DNA of 64,000 nucleotides from Orobanche coerulescens (taxonomy: Eukaryota > Streptophyta > Magnoliopsida > Lamiales > Orobanchaceae): NCBI GenBank assembly GCA_033398695.1, contig CM065815.1, positions 144,443,001 through 144,507,000 of the forward strand, in the 5' to 3' direction. Shown here piece after piece: positions 33,680-44,803 of the stretch (positions within the stretch are counted from its first letter, which is position 1; the number at the start of each line of letters is the position of its first letter). The notes beneath the pieces are model-generated. The model had not been told where the DNA came from and searched no databases. It saw nothing but the letters and a program-made list of their open reading frames with translations. Both the position numbers and the translations under genes were made by a program.

Positions 33680-34579
33680 TGTTGTTACCCAAAATATTAT
33701 CCGGAGATGATATGCTGGAATTGACGAGTAACAAACAAAATGCGAGAGCACGTCTGTGGGGAAATAAATAACACAAGATTTGCCGGGGTTGTTAGTTCCG
33801 GGATTGAATGCTCTCGCGAGATATTATTAATATGAATACTGGTGAGTACAAATATTAATGTTAGAGTTCAATTACAATGAGTGTAAAAGACCCTAGTTAT
33901 CTTAGCTCCTGAGTGCTGAAGATTGCCGGAAGAACCAGAGTTGAAGCTCTGTGAGTTCTTATTACAAAGATGAGGAGTTCTCTGTGTTTTTTGCTGTGTG
34001 TAATCGTGTTAACGTCGTAACTCTCTCTCGCCAATGCTGGAGGCCTCCTATTTATAGGAGAAAAGGTTGTTGGGATGTCCCTGTCCACCGCGGGCGATCG
34101 TCGTTCCTGCATTTAATTAAGGCGGGCGATCATTCCAGCACGTGGGACTGTTTCTTTAAAGTCCGCAGCTCCTGCTGGCAGCCAAACGTGCGAACCAATG
34201 AGGAGGCGCAGGGGCCTCTTCTCGCTGCCTTGTGAGGTCCCACCTAGGACCTTTAGGCGGGTCTGTCGGTAGGTGAGGCCGTCCTTATCACTGACAGCTG
34301 CTGATGGGCTGGAGTAGGGCCTGTTCTTGCGGCGCCTTTTGCGGATCTGCTCGTGGGTCTTCACCCGAGATTCGGTCTTCGCATACTTTGACGGGTGTCG
34401 GATTCACACGTGGCATGGGACGGCCGTCCCCGGTCGGACAATAGAGGCGATCGCCAGATGCCAATAGGCGATCGTCTTGGATGTCGACTGCTAGGCATTT
34501 TGCCCAGCTTCTGTCTGCTTTGGTTGGCTTCCGACCATCATGCCGATCGCCATCGAGGCGTATAAAACGCCGCACAACA
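33680..34579 (-). repeat. 3' LTR of element C
   Basis: 900 bp. Minus strand TGTTGTGCGGCG to GGGTAACAACA. A TATA box lies in CTCCTATTTATAGGAG (34045-34060, 7-bp arms). GGCGATCGCC is at 34446-34455. Confidence 0.92.
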
Positions 34580-34590
34580 ATTTCCCCCCA
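34580..34590 (-). other. Polypurine tract of element C
   Basis: Minus strand TGGGGGGAAAT directly before the 3' LTR. Confidence 0.85.
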
Positions 34591-34950
34591 GCTCGCTCTG
34601 TTGTCGAAGACGTGGGGTGAGGTGGCTCTGTTGGAGATCGCTTGTTTTAGACGAGTGAGTCATCTTCTTATGAATCGGACGATCATCTCCGGACGAACTA
34701 ATTTTGAATTTGGCCGATCTCCTCGGACGTTGGAAATAGCGGGAAGTGGAGGCGGGCTTTGAAACGTCAATGGGACACGCGTCGCGCTCCCGTTGGGGGA
34801 GTTCGACGGTTTCTGTCAGACTTGTCATCTGGCGTGCCCTCGAAACGATGCGTATGCAGTTTTCGAGGGCTGCATTAAATGCGGCTCACCCGATGGTTGC
34901 ACTTCAGCCCTCGAGATTTCGCTTATTTGCCCAGAAGTCCCTGCTCTCGC

Positions 34951-34960
34951 CTATAAAAGG
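34951..34960 (+). promoter_or_regulatory. TATA box of the antisense gene in element C
   Basis: CTATAAAAGG lies 150 bp upstream of the ATG at 35102, just inside the 3' LTR of C and on the strand opposite to gag-pol. It is a strong consensus plant TATA box at a fitting distance. Confidence 0.7.
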
Positions 34961-35101
34961 GGCTAGGGTACTGGGGTTAGATCTTTATGCGCTCTTGCCT
35001 TTAGAAGAAGACTTAGCTAAAATTTCTTGAAGCTTCGTGCATCGATCTACGTTCTCTCTAGGTAAGAACAAAATCTTCTCTGCCCCCTTTTCTCTTCGAA
35101 C

Positions 35102-37760
35102 ATGTCTGGAGGAGGATCCACCGTGTATGAGGTGGGTAGCACTTCCGCCGCCGCGACTTCGCCTGCCCGGGATGAAACCTCCGTGGATTTCCACGTAGAG
35201 ATGGCCATCGAGGCCATTCGCGCTGGGATTGAACCCGCGGAGGTTGAAGAGCTTTTCAACGAGGCTGACGCAGCGAGGTCGTCGTCGGCGGAGCAGAAGC
35301 GCTAGCCGGTAGATAAGGATGAGGCAGTGAGACTGTATTGGGAGAAGAATAGTGTGTTTGGCCGGGCCTTTCTGGAATTTGCCGAGCTTATGGAGAGGCT
35401 GGCCGGACCACGACCTCAGTTTGATTTTCGCGCATACTCGGTCGCCCACCCCTATGAGCCCATAAAGCGGACGTCATTTCGGGCCGCGGACCGCTCCCCG
35501 TGGACCCTCGGCCAGCTCAGGAGTTCGGCGACTAAGAAGGACTTGAGTCGTTGGAGGACGGAGTTCCATGTCCCCTCCGATGTTTCACTGTATGTGCCCG
35601 CTGAGAACGAGCGCGCCGACCAACCTCCCGAGGGTATGGTCGCCGTTAACGAATTGATCATGGGGGCCGGATTGCGGTTCCCATTGCCGTTCGCCGTGTC
35701 ATATCTGCTGACCTCCTGGAATGTGGCGCCGCTCCAACTGACGCTGAACGCCTGGTTGCAGATCGTCAGTACTTTGACTCTTGTTGGCGGTCACTGGCTG
35801 TTCCGTCTTCCTTCTGCACTGGAAATGAACTACCTTTTTAATCTGACGGCGCAGAAGGGTTCAGTTGGCGGCTACCACATTCAGGGTCGCATGGGCCGGG
35901 TGGTCCTTGGGGTGCCGAACAAGGTCCGGGGCGACCTGACAAAATGGTGTTGGGTCAGCGGAGCGTGGAAGTCGGCGGCGAGTGATAAACCCGAGGATGA
36001 GTTGGACATCCCCACCGGCTTTCGGGAGAGGAATCCAGGTAAGGGTTTTAACTCTCCCTTTGTTCAGATACACCTTGAACTGATCTAATTTGGTTTACTT
36101 TTTGCAGGCTCTCTTGTTCCAGCGGTCGGCGACCTTTCATTTGACTTTTCGATCGTCTGGGAGTGAATCCTTAGTCTTCCGGACAACTACATCGACGCTC
36201 GCGTGATCAGCAACGAAGCTCATTGGTTGGGTGCTCGGTTGTTTCGCTTTCCCCGCCACTTGAAGGTCCAAGGTACAAATGTTTACGATATCCTTTCTGC
36301 TTGACGATCGCCTTTGATTGAAAGAGATGTCTAACCTAGTTGAATGTATTCTTTGATAGAGATCTACTTCCCCCGCTACTCCGAGCCTCCGAGAGAGATT
36401 GCTATGTCGAACCCTGGCCTTATGAATCATCTCCGCCAAGGGAAGAAGGCGGGCTGTGCCCCTGCAACGACGACCCGTCCTATCCCCGATGCGAGACCTC
36501 TCATGGCGCCGATCGTCGATCCGGAGGCTCGGGAAGAGGAGCAGCTTCAGCGCAACCGCAAGAGGTGGAGGCCGGAGGAGCCCTTGCCAACTGTTGTTGC
36601 TGAGGCGTCCGTAATGGTGCTGCCGGTCGCCGCGCCTCTTATTTCTGCTGTTCCAATGGTGGAGGGGCCTACGCCCTCATCGGCCTTCCTACAGGCCATG
36701 GCGACCGCTGACGCCCAGACTCCGTGGGGCAAGCCTTATTTCGGCCGCGACCCCGAGAAGGTCGAAAGGTAAGATTGGTTGATCTTGTTGAGTTAAGCCA
36801 TTTGTGTAGGGGGCATACTAACTCCTTTGTTCTTGTTGCAGGGTCCGCCTTGCCGACCCGAACTGCTCGCCGATGGTGTTGGACTTCCTTGCGATCAGAT
36901 CTCCTCGCGAGCCTAGCGACGTCCCTCACTATGTCTCTCGGACTATCTTCTCCCTACCGAAGGCTTGGACGACCGACCTGGATGCGATCGCACGCCGGTG
37001 GTCCGGAAACGCGATGCAGGCGACTCTTTCCCTGACCCTCCAAGCGGCGACGATGGACACTCAAGCTGTAAAGGATTATGAGGGGCGACCCTCTACTGCC
37101 CGTCTCCATTCGGACCTCGAGGCTGCTCGGAGTCGGAACGCTGAGTTAGTCGACAGGATTGCGACGATGGAGAATGAGTATGCTGAGACGGCCAAGCAGG
37201 CTAAACAGGATCTCGACCGGATGAGGCAGGAGCTCGAACGGGCCCGGGCGGCGACTGATCGGATGCGCGATCAGATGACGGAGGCCTGTCGGTTGCATGC
37301 GGCCTCGTAGGAGGAGGCGACCGGGCTAAAGGCGGTGGTGGATCCGTTAAATGGTGAGTTGGAGTCGTCGAAGGGGGAGCTGGCTGCCAAGGTTGTCGAG
37401 CTCCAGGATGCGGACAAAACCATCGCGGGGCTGAAGGAGAAGTTGGAGGCGACTGAGGCCGATCCCTTCCTTAACGTGGAGTACGTCGGTGAGTTTGCAT
37501 ATTACATGGCTTATGCTGACGCCAACCGCGCTTCCAAAAAGGGAGGGCTCGAGGTCGTCCCTCTGATCGATAACTTCAAAGCCTACGTGCTTGAGCATCC
37601 TCTGCAGCCGTCCAACTTTGTGTCGATCCTTGACCTCACCGACCTCGGAATCGACCTGAGCTGGTATCCGTCGCCGGACAAACTCGTTCATCCAGAAGCC
37701 GTCGAGGAAGCGCACGCCGATCTAGCTGTTGGTGACGAAGGCCAGGAGGGGGAGGCCTGA
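35102..37760 (+). pseudogene. Antisense extra gene of element C, four exons, putative gypsy-type transposon protein
   Basis: Exons 35102-36038, 36108-36272, 36360-36768 and 36842-37760, with GT-AG introns of 69, 87 and 73 bp, join to 810 codons with no frame change. Stops interrupt at 35303-35305 (TAG), 36164-36166 (TGA) and 37308-37310 (TAG). Exon 1 holds a domain like the plant putative gypsy-type transposon family (Pfam Transposase_28, from memory): NELIMGAGLRFPLPFAVSYL, then LQLTLNAWLQIVSTLTLVGG. Exon 3 has a basic stretch (RNRKRWRPEE). Exon 4 has a long heptad coiled coil (LHSDLEAARSRNAELVDRIA onward) and a conserved-looking end (SILDLTDLGIDLSWYPSPDK). The function of the family is unknown. 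Similar extra genes are known in Tat elements. It is not a host gene, as it lies within the element's LTRs. Confidence 0.82.
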
Positions 37761-38815
37761 GTCAGACCGCTTTCATTTTGTTTCCCCTTGTAATTTTTCA
37801 GTTTCTTTGTGTTTTGCCTTCGGGCGTATGTACAAATAACTTGAATGAAATAAAATACATAATTGCATCTGATTTCTTGTTTGTATGATCATCTGTCTGA
37901 ATGTTTCGCATTTGACTTTACACAAGTGTTTGAGGAGCGGCTATTGTATGAATAGCTCCGAATGTATTGGTATACTTAAAATTCTTACTTGTAAATTTCT
38001 GAACAAAACCGATCGTCATATGTTTGTTTGAACAAAGCCGATCGTATGTGGTTCCGTCCTCCTGATCGCATGTATGGATCCGTTTTGCCCCTTGTTTTGT
38101 GTACTTGGTGAAAGTAAGGGAACGAAAATAATTCGTTTAGTGAGCTATCTTTAGTTTGGTTCTTGCGATCTTCAATTTTGTTGATTCCTCGATGGAGGCC
38201 GAACGTCCCGTCCTGGACAGACTTCGCATAGTTGTGGGGTTCGATGGAACCGACCTCCACGACTATGTCTTGTGCGCGAGCGACATTCCGTCTGATGGTT
38301 AACTTCTCGCAACTCACTTAATTGAAAGGGTCCTTCGTAGGCTACGTTTTGCCTCGCAAAGTAGCGATGGGGCGGACGGTATCTGCCTGGAGGATTCCTT
38401 GCACGGGGCGCCGTCGGATCAATCGACTTCGCTACTGTGGCTTGTTAGCACTTTTCTGCCTAAGAGGGCATACGTTGTGATGGGGGAAAGGACGCGATTG
38501 CTTGCCTAGGTCCATCAGGTTAGATGAAGGATCCGAGGACGGGCGAGCGTGTCCATTGATCTATTTTGGAGGATCCTTCGACTACGCCCGCCTCGTATTT
38601 AAATGAAAGGGCGGGCGATCTCTGCACAAAGGAACCTAGCATGTCGGGCTATCGGTTCCATCGACTCCCAGAACCATGGCTGCACTTTTCTACCTCGGAT
38701 CACCATGTTAGATGACGGTCTTCGACGGTATACGTTGTGCTAGGGGGCGATCGCTTGCATAGGTCCATCAGGTTAGATGACGACCTCTTGGAGGGCGAGC
38801 GAGTCGCCCTCTTTT
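37761..38815 (+). other. 3' end of the antisense gene and duplicated untranslated region
   Basis: A poly(A) signal AATGAAATAAAAT (37845-37857) lies about 90 bp after the stop. Further on, a block of about 255 bp is partly doubled: ATACGTTGTG ... GGTCCATCAGGTTAGATGA occurs at about 38468-38525 and again at 38726-38780. No gene on either strand. Confidence 0.6.
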
Positions 38816-38869
38816 TTATTTGTTTGTTCTATCGAGGCGAATCATATAGAGGGGATCGGAAAATCTCAT

Positions 38870-39898
38870 TAAGCTCTTTGTACATTGGGTAACTAAATAC
38901 ATAGTTTTTATTGATAGTATTTCTTCAAATGTACGGAGTTCCAGGGATATTGGTCCAGAGTGCCGTCTCGGTGTTGGAGTTCGTAGGCTCCTTTGGTCAG
39001 CCATTTGGATATCCTGAAGGGTCCCTCCCAATTCGGGCCAAATACTCCCGTGTGAGTCTGGACCTTTTTGAGGACTAGGTCGCCCACTTAGAATCGCCTT
39101 TCCTTGACTTTTGAGTTGAAGAATTTCTCGGATTTCCTTTTGTGGATTGCGTTCTTCATTTCCGAGGTTAGTCGTCGCTCCTCGAGAATATCCAAGTCGA
39201 TCCGTCAAGCTACATCATTATCCGTCGTCATTTCTTGTTCAGTTTGGTGGCTGAGGACGGCGATCTCTGATGGGATCACTGCTTCTATTCCGAAGGCGAG
39301 GGCGAATGTGGTTTCGCCGGTTGAATTTTGGGTCGTCGTTCGGTAGGACCACAAAACATCCGGGAGCTCGCTCACCCATCGTCCTTGTTTGGATCTGAGT
39401 CTTGCTTTGATCGTGTGTTTGAGAATCTTGTTTACAGCCTCTACCTGCCCGTTCGTCTGAGGGTGGTAAGGGGAACAGTTTTTTAATTCCCCATTTCTCG
39501 CAGAATTGCATAACTTCCAAACCGTCGAACTGCTTTCCGTTGTCGGAGATGATAGCCTGTGGTAGACCGAATCGGCATATGATGTTCTTCCAAATGAACT
39601 TGATTACTTGTTCTTAGCCGATCTTGTTGAGTGGCTCGGCCTCAGCCCATTTCGTGAAATAATCGACCCCCACGATGGAAAATTTACATCCCCCTGGCGC
39701 CGTTGGCAACGGACCGATGAGGTCGATGCCCCATTGGGCGAACGGCCACGATCTGTACATAGAAGTGAGCTGCTCGGGGGAGAGCTTGATGTTCGGGCCC
39801 ATCACTTGACACCTGTGACAAGATCGGGCGTAGGCGATTGCGTCTTTTTGTAGGGTAGGCCAGAAAAAACCTTGTCTGGTCGTCTTGTGGATAAGAGC
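38870..39898 (-). pseudogene. Tat-type integrase, broken
   Basis: The zinc-finger half (ARSCHRCQ-like, at about 39830), the core start (WGIDLIGPLPTAPGGCKF, FSIVGVDYFTKWAEAEPL), the second-aspartate region (ISDNGKQFDG, about 39530) and the later core and C-terminal part (YELQHRDGTLVQ, near 38940) are recognisable in more than one frame. At least two stops and a frameshift near 39470, at a run of T bases, break it. Confidence 0.82.
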
Positions 39899-42000
39899 TC
39901 ATCCTCCAACGTGATTTCCACAGATCCCATCATGGATTTCGGCTAAAACAAGTCGGCCTTCCTCCGGCGTAATGCACTTGAGGAGAGGAAAGCTGAAAGC
40001 TCGCTTGTAAAACCGGTCGTCCAATAGAGTGTATCTGGTTGCTCGGAGCTGAAGCTGGCGAGCTTTGATCCGATCTGCGGGGACCATTCCGTCCTTCAAG
40101 TATTTAATGAACGAAGTCATCCAGTTCTCTTCGGCGATGGCAACCGTGGTGACAAGGCTTCTTTCGATCGCCGATTTCACTGACTTCGTGATTTGGATGT
40201 TAGAGAAGTCTGCCGCCCCATCTGACGATGCGTGTTTGGATAGGGCATCAGCCTGGGAGTTGTGCTCTCTCGGGACTTGTTCGATCAGCACTTCTTCAAA
40301 CTTTGTGCACATTTCGGCGACCAATTCTTGATATTTGATCATCTGTTCGCCGCGCGCCTCATATTCCCCCTTGAATTGGTTCACGATTAAGAGGGAGTTC
40401 ATGAAGATGTGGAGGCGACGAACATCCATGGCGAGTGCTAGATCGAGCCCGCCTACCAAGGCTTCGTATTCAGCTTCATTGTTGGTCGCACGGAACCCGA
40501 AACGCACAACATTTGTAAAACTTTGGCCGTCGGGGCTGATGAGGACAATCCCTGCCCCTGCTTGCGAGCTGGTCACCGAGGCAGGACGGCCGACCTGGGT
40601 CGGACTGGGCGGGAACGTTAGTTCCACCACGAAATCCGCCAGAGCTTGGCCTTTGATCGCCGTGCGAGGAGCATACGTGACACCGTATTGGGCGATATCC
40701 AGTGACCACTTGAGGAGTCGTCCATTGGTGTCTGGTCGGTGCAGAACTTGCCTTAGGGGGAGAGTCGTCAGAACCTCCACTTGGTGTTCGAAGAAGTAAG
40801 CCCTCGGCTTGCGAACACTCATTACTAATGCATAGGCGAGCTTCTCCAGAGGCGTGTAACGCGTTTCCGTGTCACGGAGCGCTTGACTAACGAAGTAGAT
40901 CGGCAAGTAGGCTTGCCCCTCTGCTCGCACTAATACAGCGCTCAGCGCGACCTCTGAGGCTGCCAGGTAGAGGAATAGCTTTTCGCCGGGGATTGGTTTC
41001 GCCAAAATTTGGGGATTAGACAGGTACTCCTTGATTTTGGAGAACGCTATTTGGATTTCCTTCGTCCATGCAAATTTCTTATTCTTTATGGTGGCGAAGA
41101 ATGGCTTGCTTTTATCTCCGAGCCGAGAAATGAAACGGTTAAGGGCTGCCAGACAACCCGTGAGGCGTTGCACCTGTTTGACATTCCGTGGCTCCTGCAT
41201 GTCGAGGATCGCCTGGATCTTGGTGGGGTTCGCCTCGATCCCCCTTTTGCTCACGATGTGCCCCAGGAACTTTCCGGAGCTTACCCCGAAGTTGCATTTC
41301 TTGGGGTTCAGTTTCATGTTAAATTTCTCGAGGATGGCGAACGTCTCGGCAAGGTCTTTGAGGTGATCTCCCTTTTTGAGGCTTTCGACCATGATGTCGT
41401 CAATGTAAACCTTCATGGTCTTGCCGATCTGGTCGGCGAAAATCCCGTTGACTAGTCGTTGGTAGTTCACCCCCGCATTCTTCAGACCGAACGGCATTCG
41501 TACCCAAAAGTACACGTCTTTTTCCGTGTGGAATGACGTGTGTTTTACGTCTTTCTCCGCCATTGGAATCTGATGGTACCCGGCGAAGGCGTCCATAAAC
41601 GACATCATTTCGCAACATGCCGTGCTATCGACCAAGTGGTCAATATGAGGCATCGAAAAGTGGTCTTTCGGACATGCTGTGTTGAGGTCAATGAAATCGA
41701 TGCATAACCTACATGAGTTGCTCGCCTTTTTGACGAGCACCGCGTTGGCTACCCACTGTGGCTCCTCGGTAGCTACTCCGCTTAGTTTGTTGTTGAGTAG
41801 CTTTTTGACTTCTACGTCGAGCGTAGCGTACTTCTCAGGACCGAATTTCCTACGTTTCTAGTGAACAGGCTTCCTCGCCGGGTCGATCTTTTGATAGTGG
41901 CAAGCGTGTTCAGGACTGATGCCGACCATATCTTGATGCTACCAGGCGAAGATTCCGATGTTCCTATGTAGTAAACTGATTAGATCGTCTTTTAACTCGG
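39899..42000 (-). pseudogene. Tat-type reverse transcriptase with two RNase H domains
   Basis: The open frame 39899-41740 (613 aa) starts within the first RT motifs. The preceding LLNNKLSGVATEEPQWVANA continues upstream in the same frame to about 41860, where a stop cuts it. RT signs are SFMDAFAGYHQIPMAEKD, VRMPFGLKNAGVNYQRLVN and the catalytic YIDDIMVES. The first RNase H is LYLAASEVALSAVL with THE-like spacing, in which the usual aspartate is missing. The second, archaeal-like RNase H carries GAGIVLISPDGQ, NNEAEYEALVGGLDLALAM and PREHNSQADALSKHAS. The frame ends at HDGICGNHVGG, the start of the integrase finger. Confidence 0.88.
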
Positions 42001-42054
42001 GACCGACACTTGAGCCGATCTGCACTTCCCGCTCCGGGCGAGCCTGATCGATTG

Positions 42055-43620
42055 TTATACTTTCCAACTCTTCAATGGGGATGGTTGCTTATCGTTTGGA
42101 ACGACTGCGGACTCGATCCTTGGATCAATATCGAGGCTTGGCTCAAAACTGATCCTTGGATCGATGTCATCCGATAATTGTTGCGAGAGGCCGTCCTCTG
42201 AGTCGGGTTGGTATGAGGTGCTTGGCTCGTCGTTCTCCATTGGTTGAATGTCGATCGCCTCAATGTTATAAATAATATGGGAAACGTTTAAAGAGGAAGT
42301 TACGACACAGGTGTAACTCAAACATTTCTTTGCCATTAGCTGGTCTCCTTTTACAATACCGACCGTCCCATCGGTAGTGGGGAACTTGATACAGCAAAAG
42401 AAAGAAGAGGCGACCGCCTCAAAGGTTTCTAGAAAGGGGCGACCTAGGAACCCATTATAGATGCTAGGCCTATCTATGATTACAAAATTGAGGTTCCTAG
42501 TGATCCTAACCTTGGGATCGTAACAGCATATTAGCTCGACAGAGAGCTTGATCCTTCCATAGGCTTGGACCGTGTTGTCGCCGAACCCTTGAAGCACGGT
42601 ATCAAATGGCTTGATGAACTTGGTCAGGTTGCCGAGCTGGTCCAGAGCAGATTTGAATATGATGTTGCAAAAGCTTCCATTGTCAACCAGCACGCGGTCG
42701 ACCATTTTCCCAAGGATACATGCAAAGATTACCAATGCATCCTCTTTGGGGCACTGCACTCCCTCCCTATCCTTGTTGGAGAAGGTGATGAGCGCGTCTC
42801 TGGAGATGGTCGGCTCTAGGGGCACCACGATATGGACTCCGGCGAACGCCCTCAGCTCGGCCTTCCACTTTCTATTTGATATGGTGGAAACCGGGGAAAG
42901 GCCTCCGAGGTTTCCACCTCCCGACTGAAGCATATTGATCCGGCCGCCGGGGTTGATCGGAGGGATTGACTCGTCTGAGTACTCCGGCTCGTTTTGCTCA
43001 ATCCTGGTGACCGGATTGGGAGGTATTCCGTCGTTCTGTCGGCGATCGCGCCCCCCGGTCCTTTCTGCCTGGGGTTCTGGCTTGGTCACCAAATTGTCCA
43101 ACTTGCCTTTCTCGAACAATCTCCATAGTTGTCTGAGGAGGTCGCGGCACTGGCTGGTGTTGTGTCCGGGACTTTTGTGGTAGGCACAAAATTTGCTGCG
43201 GTCCAGATGACCGTTGTCCCTCATCGGAATCGGCTTTCTAAGCCACTCGCGCCCCTTGATGGCGTTGAAAATATGGGCTGGAGACAGATTGAGGTTGCGG
43301 AGGAGGTGAACTTCCACATCCTCGAAGGCCTTGAACTCACCGGGCGGCTTTGCGACTGCCTTTCTGGGTTTGGCGACCGCCTTCTTCGGGATGGGAGATG
43401 GCGCCTTCCCTTCTCCGGTAGATCCCTCGCCTATGCGAAGGGTGAGCATCCTCTGCCTGGCCAGAAAGTCGGCGGCCTTGACGCGGAAGATCGCGTAGGT
43501 TGGGGGGATGTCCTTCGTGAGGTGCCTGAACATGGCTGAATGGCCATAGAATCCCCCTAGGACCGAGTAGAGGGCGAGCTCATCACTAATGGGCTCGCCA
43601 ATGAGGACTATTTCATCCAC
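42055..43620 (-). CDS. gag: Tat-type gag C-terminal part and protease
   Basis: A 521-aa open frame. It begins inside gag (GFYGHSAMFRHLTKDIPPTY, FRVKAADFLARQRMLTLRIG), passes a zinc-knuckle-like CAYHKSPGHNTSQCRDL and a GRINMLQSGG linker, then enters an aspartic protease with RVLVDNGSFCNIIF (VDNGS is usual in Tat elements) and NFVIIDRPSIYNGFLGRPF. Its start is not natural: gag continues upstream after a stop near 43655. Confidence 0.85.
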   Translation of the reverse strand: MDEIVLIGEPISDELALYSVLGGFYGHSAMFRHLTKDIPPTYAIFRVKAADFLARQRMLTLRIGEGSTGEGKAPSPIPKKAVAKPRKAVAKPPGEFKAFEDVEVHLLRNLNLSPAHIFNAIKGREWLRKPIPMRDNGHLDRSKFCAYHKSPGHNTSQCRDLLRQLWRLFEKGKLDNLVTKPEPQAERTGGRDRRQNDGIPPNPVTRIEQNEPEYSDESIPPINPGGRINMLQSGGGNLGGLSPVSTISNRKWKAELRAFAGVHIVVPLEPTISRDALITFSNKDREGVQCPKEDALVIFACILGKMVDRVLVDNGSFCNIIFKSALDQLGNLTKFIKPFDTVLQGFGDNTVQAYGRIKLSVELICCYDPKVRITRNLNFVIIDRPSIYNGFLGRPFLETFEAVASSFFCCIKFPTTDGTVGIVKGDQLMAKKCLSYTCVVTSSLNVSHIIYNIEAIDIQPMENDEPSTSYQPDSEDGLSQQLSDDIDPRISFEPSLDIDPRIESAVVPNDKQPSPLKSWKV

Positions 43621-43656
43621 CCGATCGATGTAATCTTCGTCGGGCTCGTCCTTCCC

Positions 43657-44674
43657 CTACCTAATCTTCATCATGCGGTGAGGACCTTCTGTCCGAGCGA
43701 CTTTGGCGGTGAAATATGACGTGAAGTCATTCGCCAGTTTCTCGAAATAGTTGATTGAGTGCGGTGGAAATGAGATGTACCACCTATGGAAAAGATCGCC
43801 CAGTGTTAATGGAACATTCGGCATTTCGTCGCGTCCGATGCCCCGCATCCGGTCATGTAGATCCGGAACTTGCTCAAGTGGGTCTCAGGGCCTGATCTCC
43901 CCTCATATAAAGGTGTTTGAGGAGGAGCGATCTTCGGTTGCACGGGGGCAAGCTTGATCTGGACCGCGAGCGGCTCACTCGGTCCAGCGATCGATCTCTT
44001 GGCGCCTGCCCCAGTTTCTATGAGCGCCTTCATTTCGTCGAGCTGGCGCTGCATTGGGGCCATTGTCGTAGCCTGACTGCTCGCGGTTTAGCTCTCGGAG
44101 TGGGATACGAGGCGATCATATACCGATCTCCTGGCCCCGTGGTAGGTGATGAGGTCTCTGTCGCCGAGCTCAATTCTTTGGTGAGCGAGAGACAGACGAC
44201 CGGCTTATCTTCTGGGAGTTGGGTACGCCGAACTCCTGGTGATGGATTCGGACTCCGATGTCTCACGGCTGGGGCCCGAATGCCCGGGTTGCCATGAGGG
44301 ATCACTCCCTAGGCGGCTGAAGACGAATCGTCCCGCCTTACGAGCGCCATTTCCTGCGGCTCGGGGCTTTTTGACGATTTCTCAACATATAGCCCCTTGA
44401 GCTTCCGCTTGCCAGCACGGCGGATGGCTGATGGAGTAATGGTGGGCGAGTCGCATGCTCTCCGTCGCTCCCTTAGGATGGCCATGGCCTCCTCGATCTA
44501 TTTTGCGGTTTGGAACTGATCGAGTGAGAGGTTGGGGCCGTCCCTCGGGGGCGGGAGTGAGAGTCTAGCGTCACCGCGGTCGCCTTACGTCGCATGTTAG
44601 GACTCTGCCTGGGCCGGAATAAGGTGTCCGGCAGATCGTAGAGTGGCTCTTTTCGAGGTCGTGGTAGACGTCAT
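43657..44674 (-). pseudogene. gag: Tat-type gag N-terminal part
   Basis: Likely start MTSTTTSKRA at 44674, 112 bp after the primer site. Pieces in three frames follow (44030-44305; 43806-44063 with MAPMQRQLDEMKALIETGAG; 43657-43848 with LGDLFHRWYISFPPHSINYF). Frameshifts near 44060 and 43830 and several stops break it. Confidence 0.75.
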
Positions 44675-44785
44675 GATTCTGAAGGTTTTTCTTTGAAAAA
44701 CAGTGAGTGTTTCTTCAAGTATATGCTCCGGAGAACAGTGAGTGTTCTTCGAAACGGTCGGAAAGAAAATGAAGGTAGACGCACC

Positions 44786-44801
44786 CCTTCCTCTAGCGCC
44801 A
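44786..44801 (-). other. Primer-binding site of element C
   Basis: The minus strand reads TGGCGCTAGAGGAAGG, two bases after the 5' LTR. The TGG start fits a tRNA CCA end. The tRNA is not the one used by the Athila element and I do not assign it. Confidence 0.7.
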
Positions 44802-44803
44802 AT

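Noticed and set aside
34113..35449. Minus-strand open frames overlapping the start of the antisense gene (for example 34985-35449)
   Set aside because: No domain. They are shadows of the GC-rich coding strand.
35102..37760. Host gene with four exons
   Set aside because: It lies between the LTRs of element C inside the 5-bp target duplication, contains three stops and has the domain type known from Tat-lineage extra genes.
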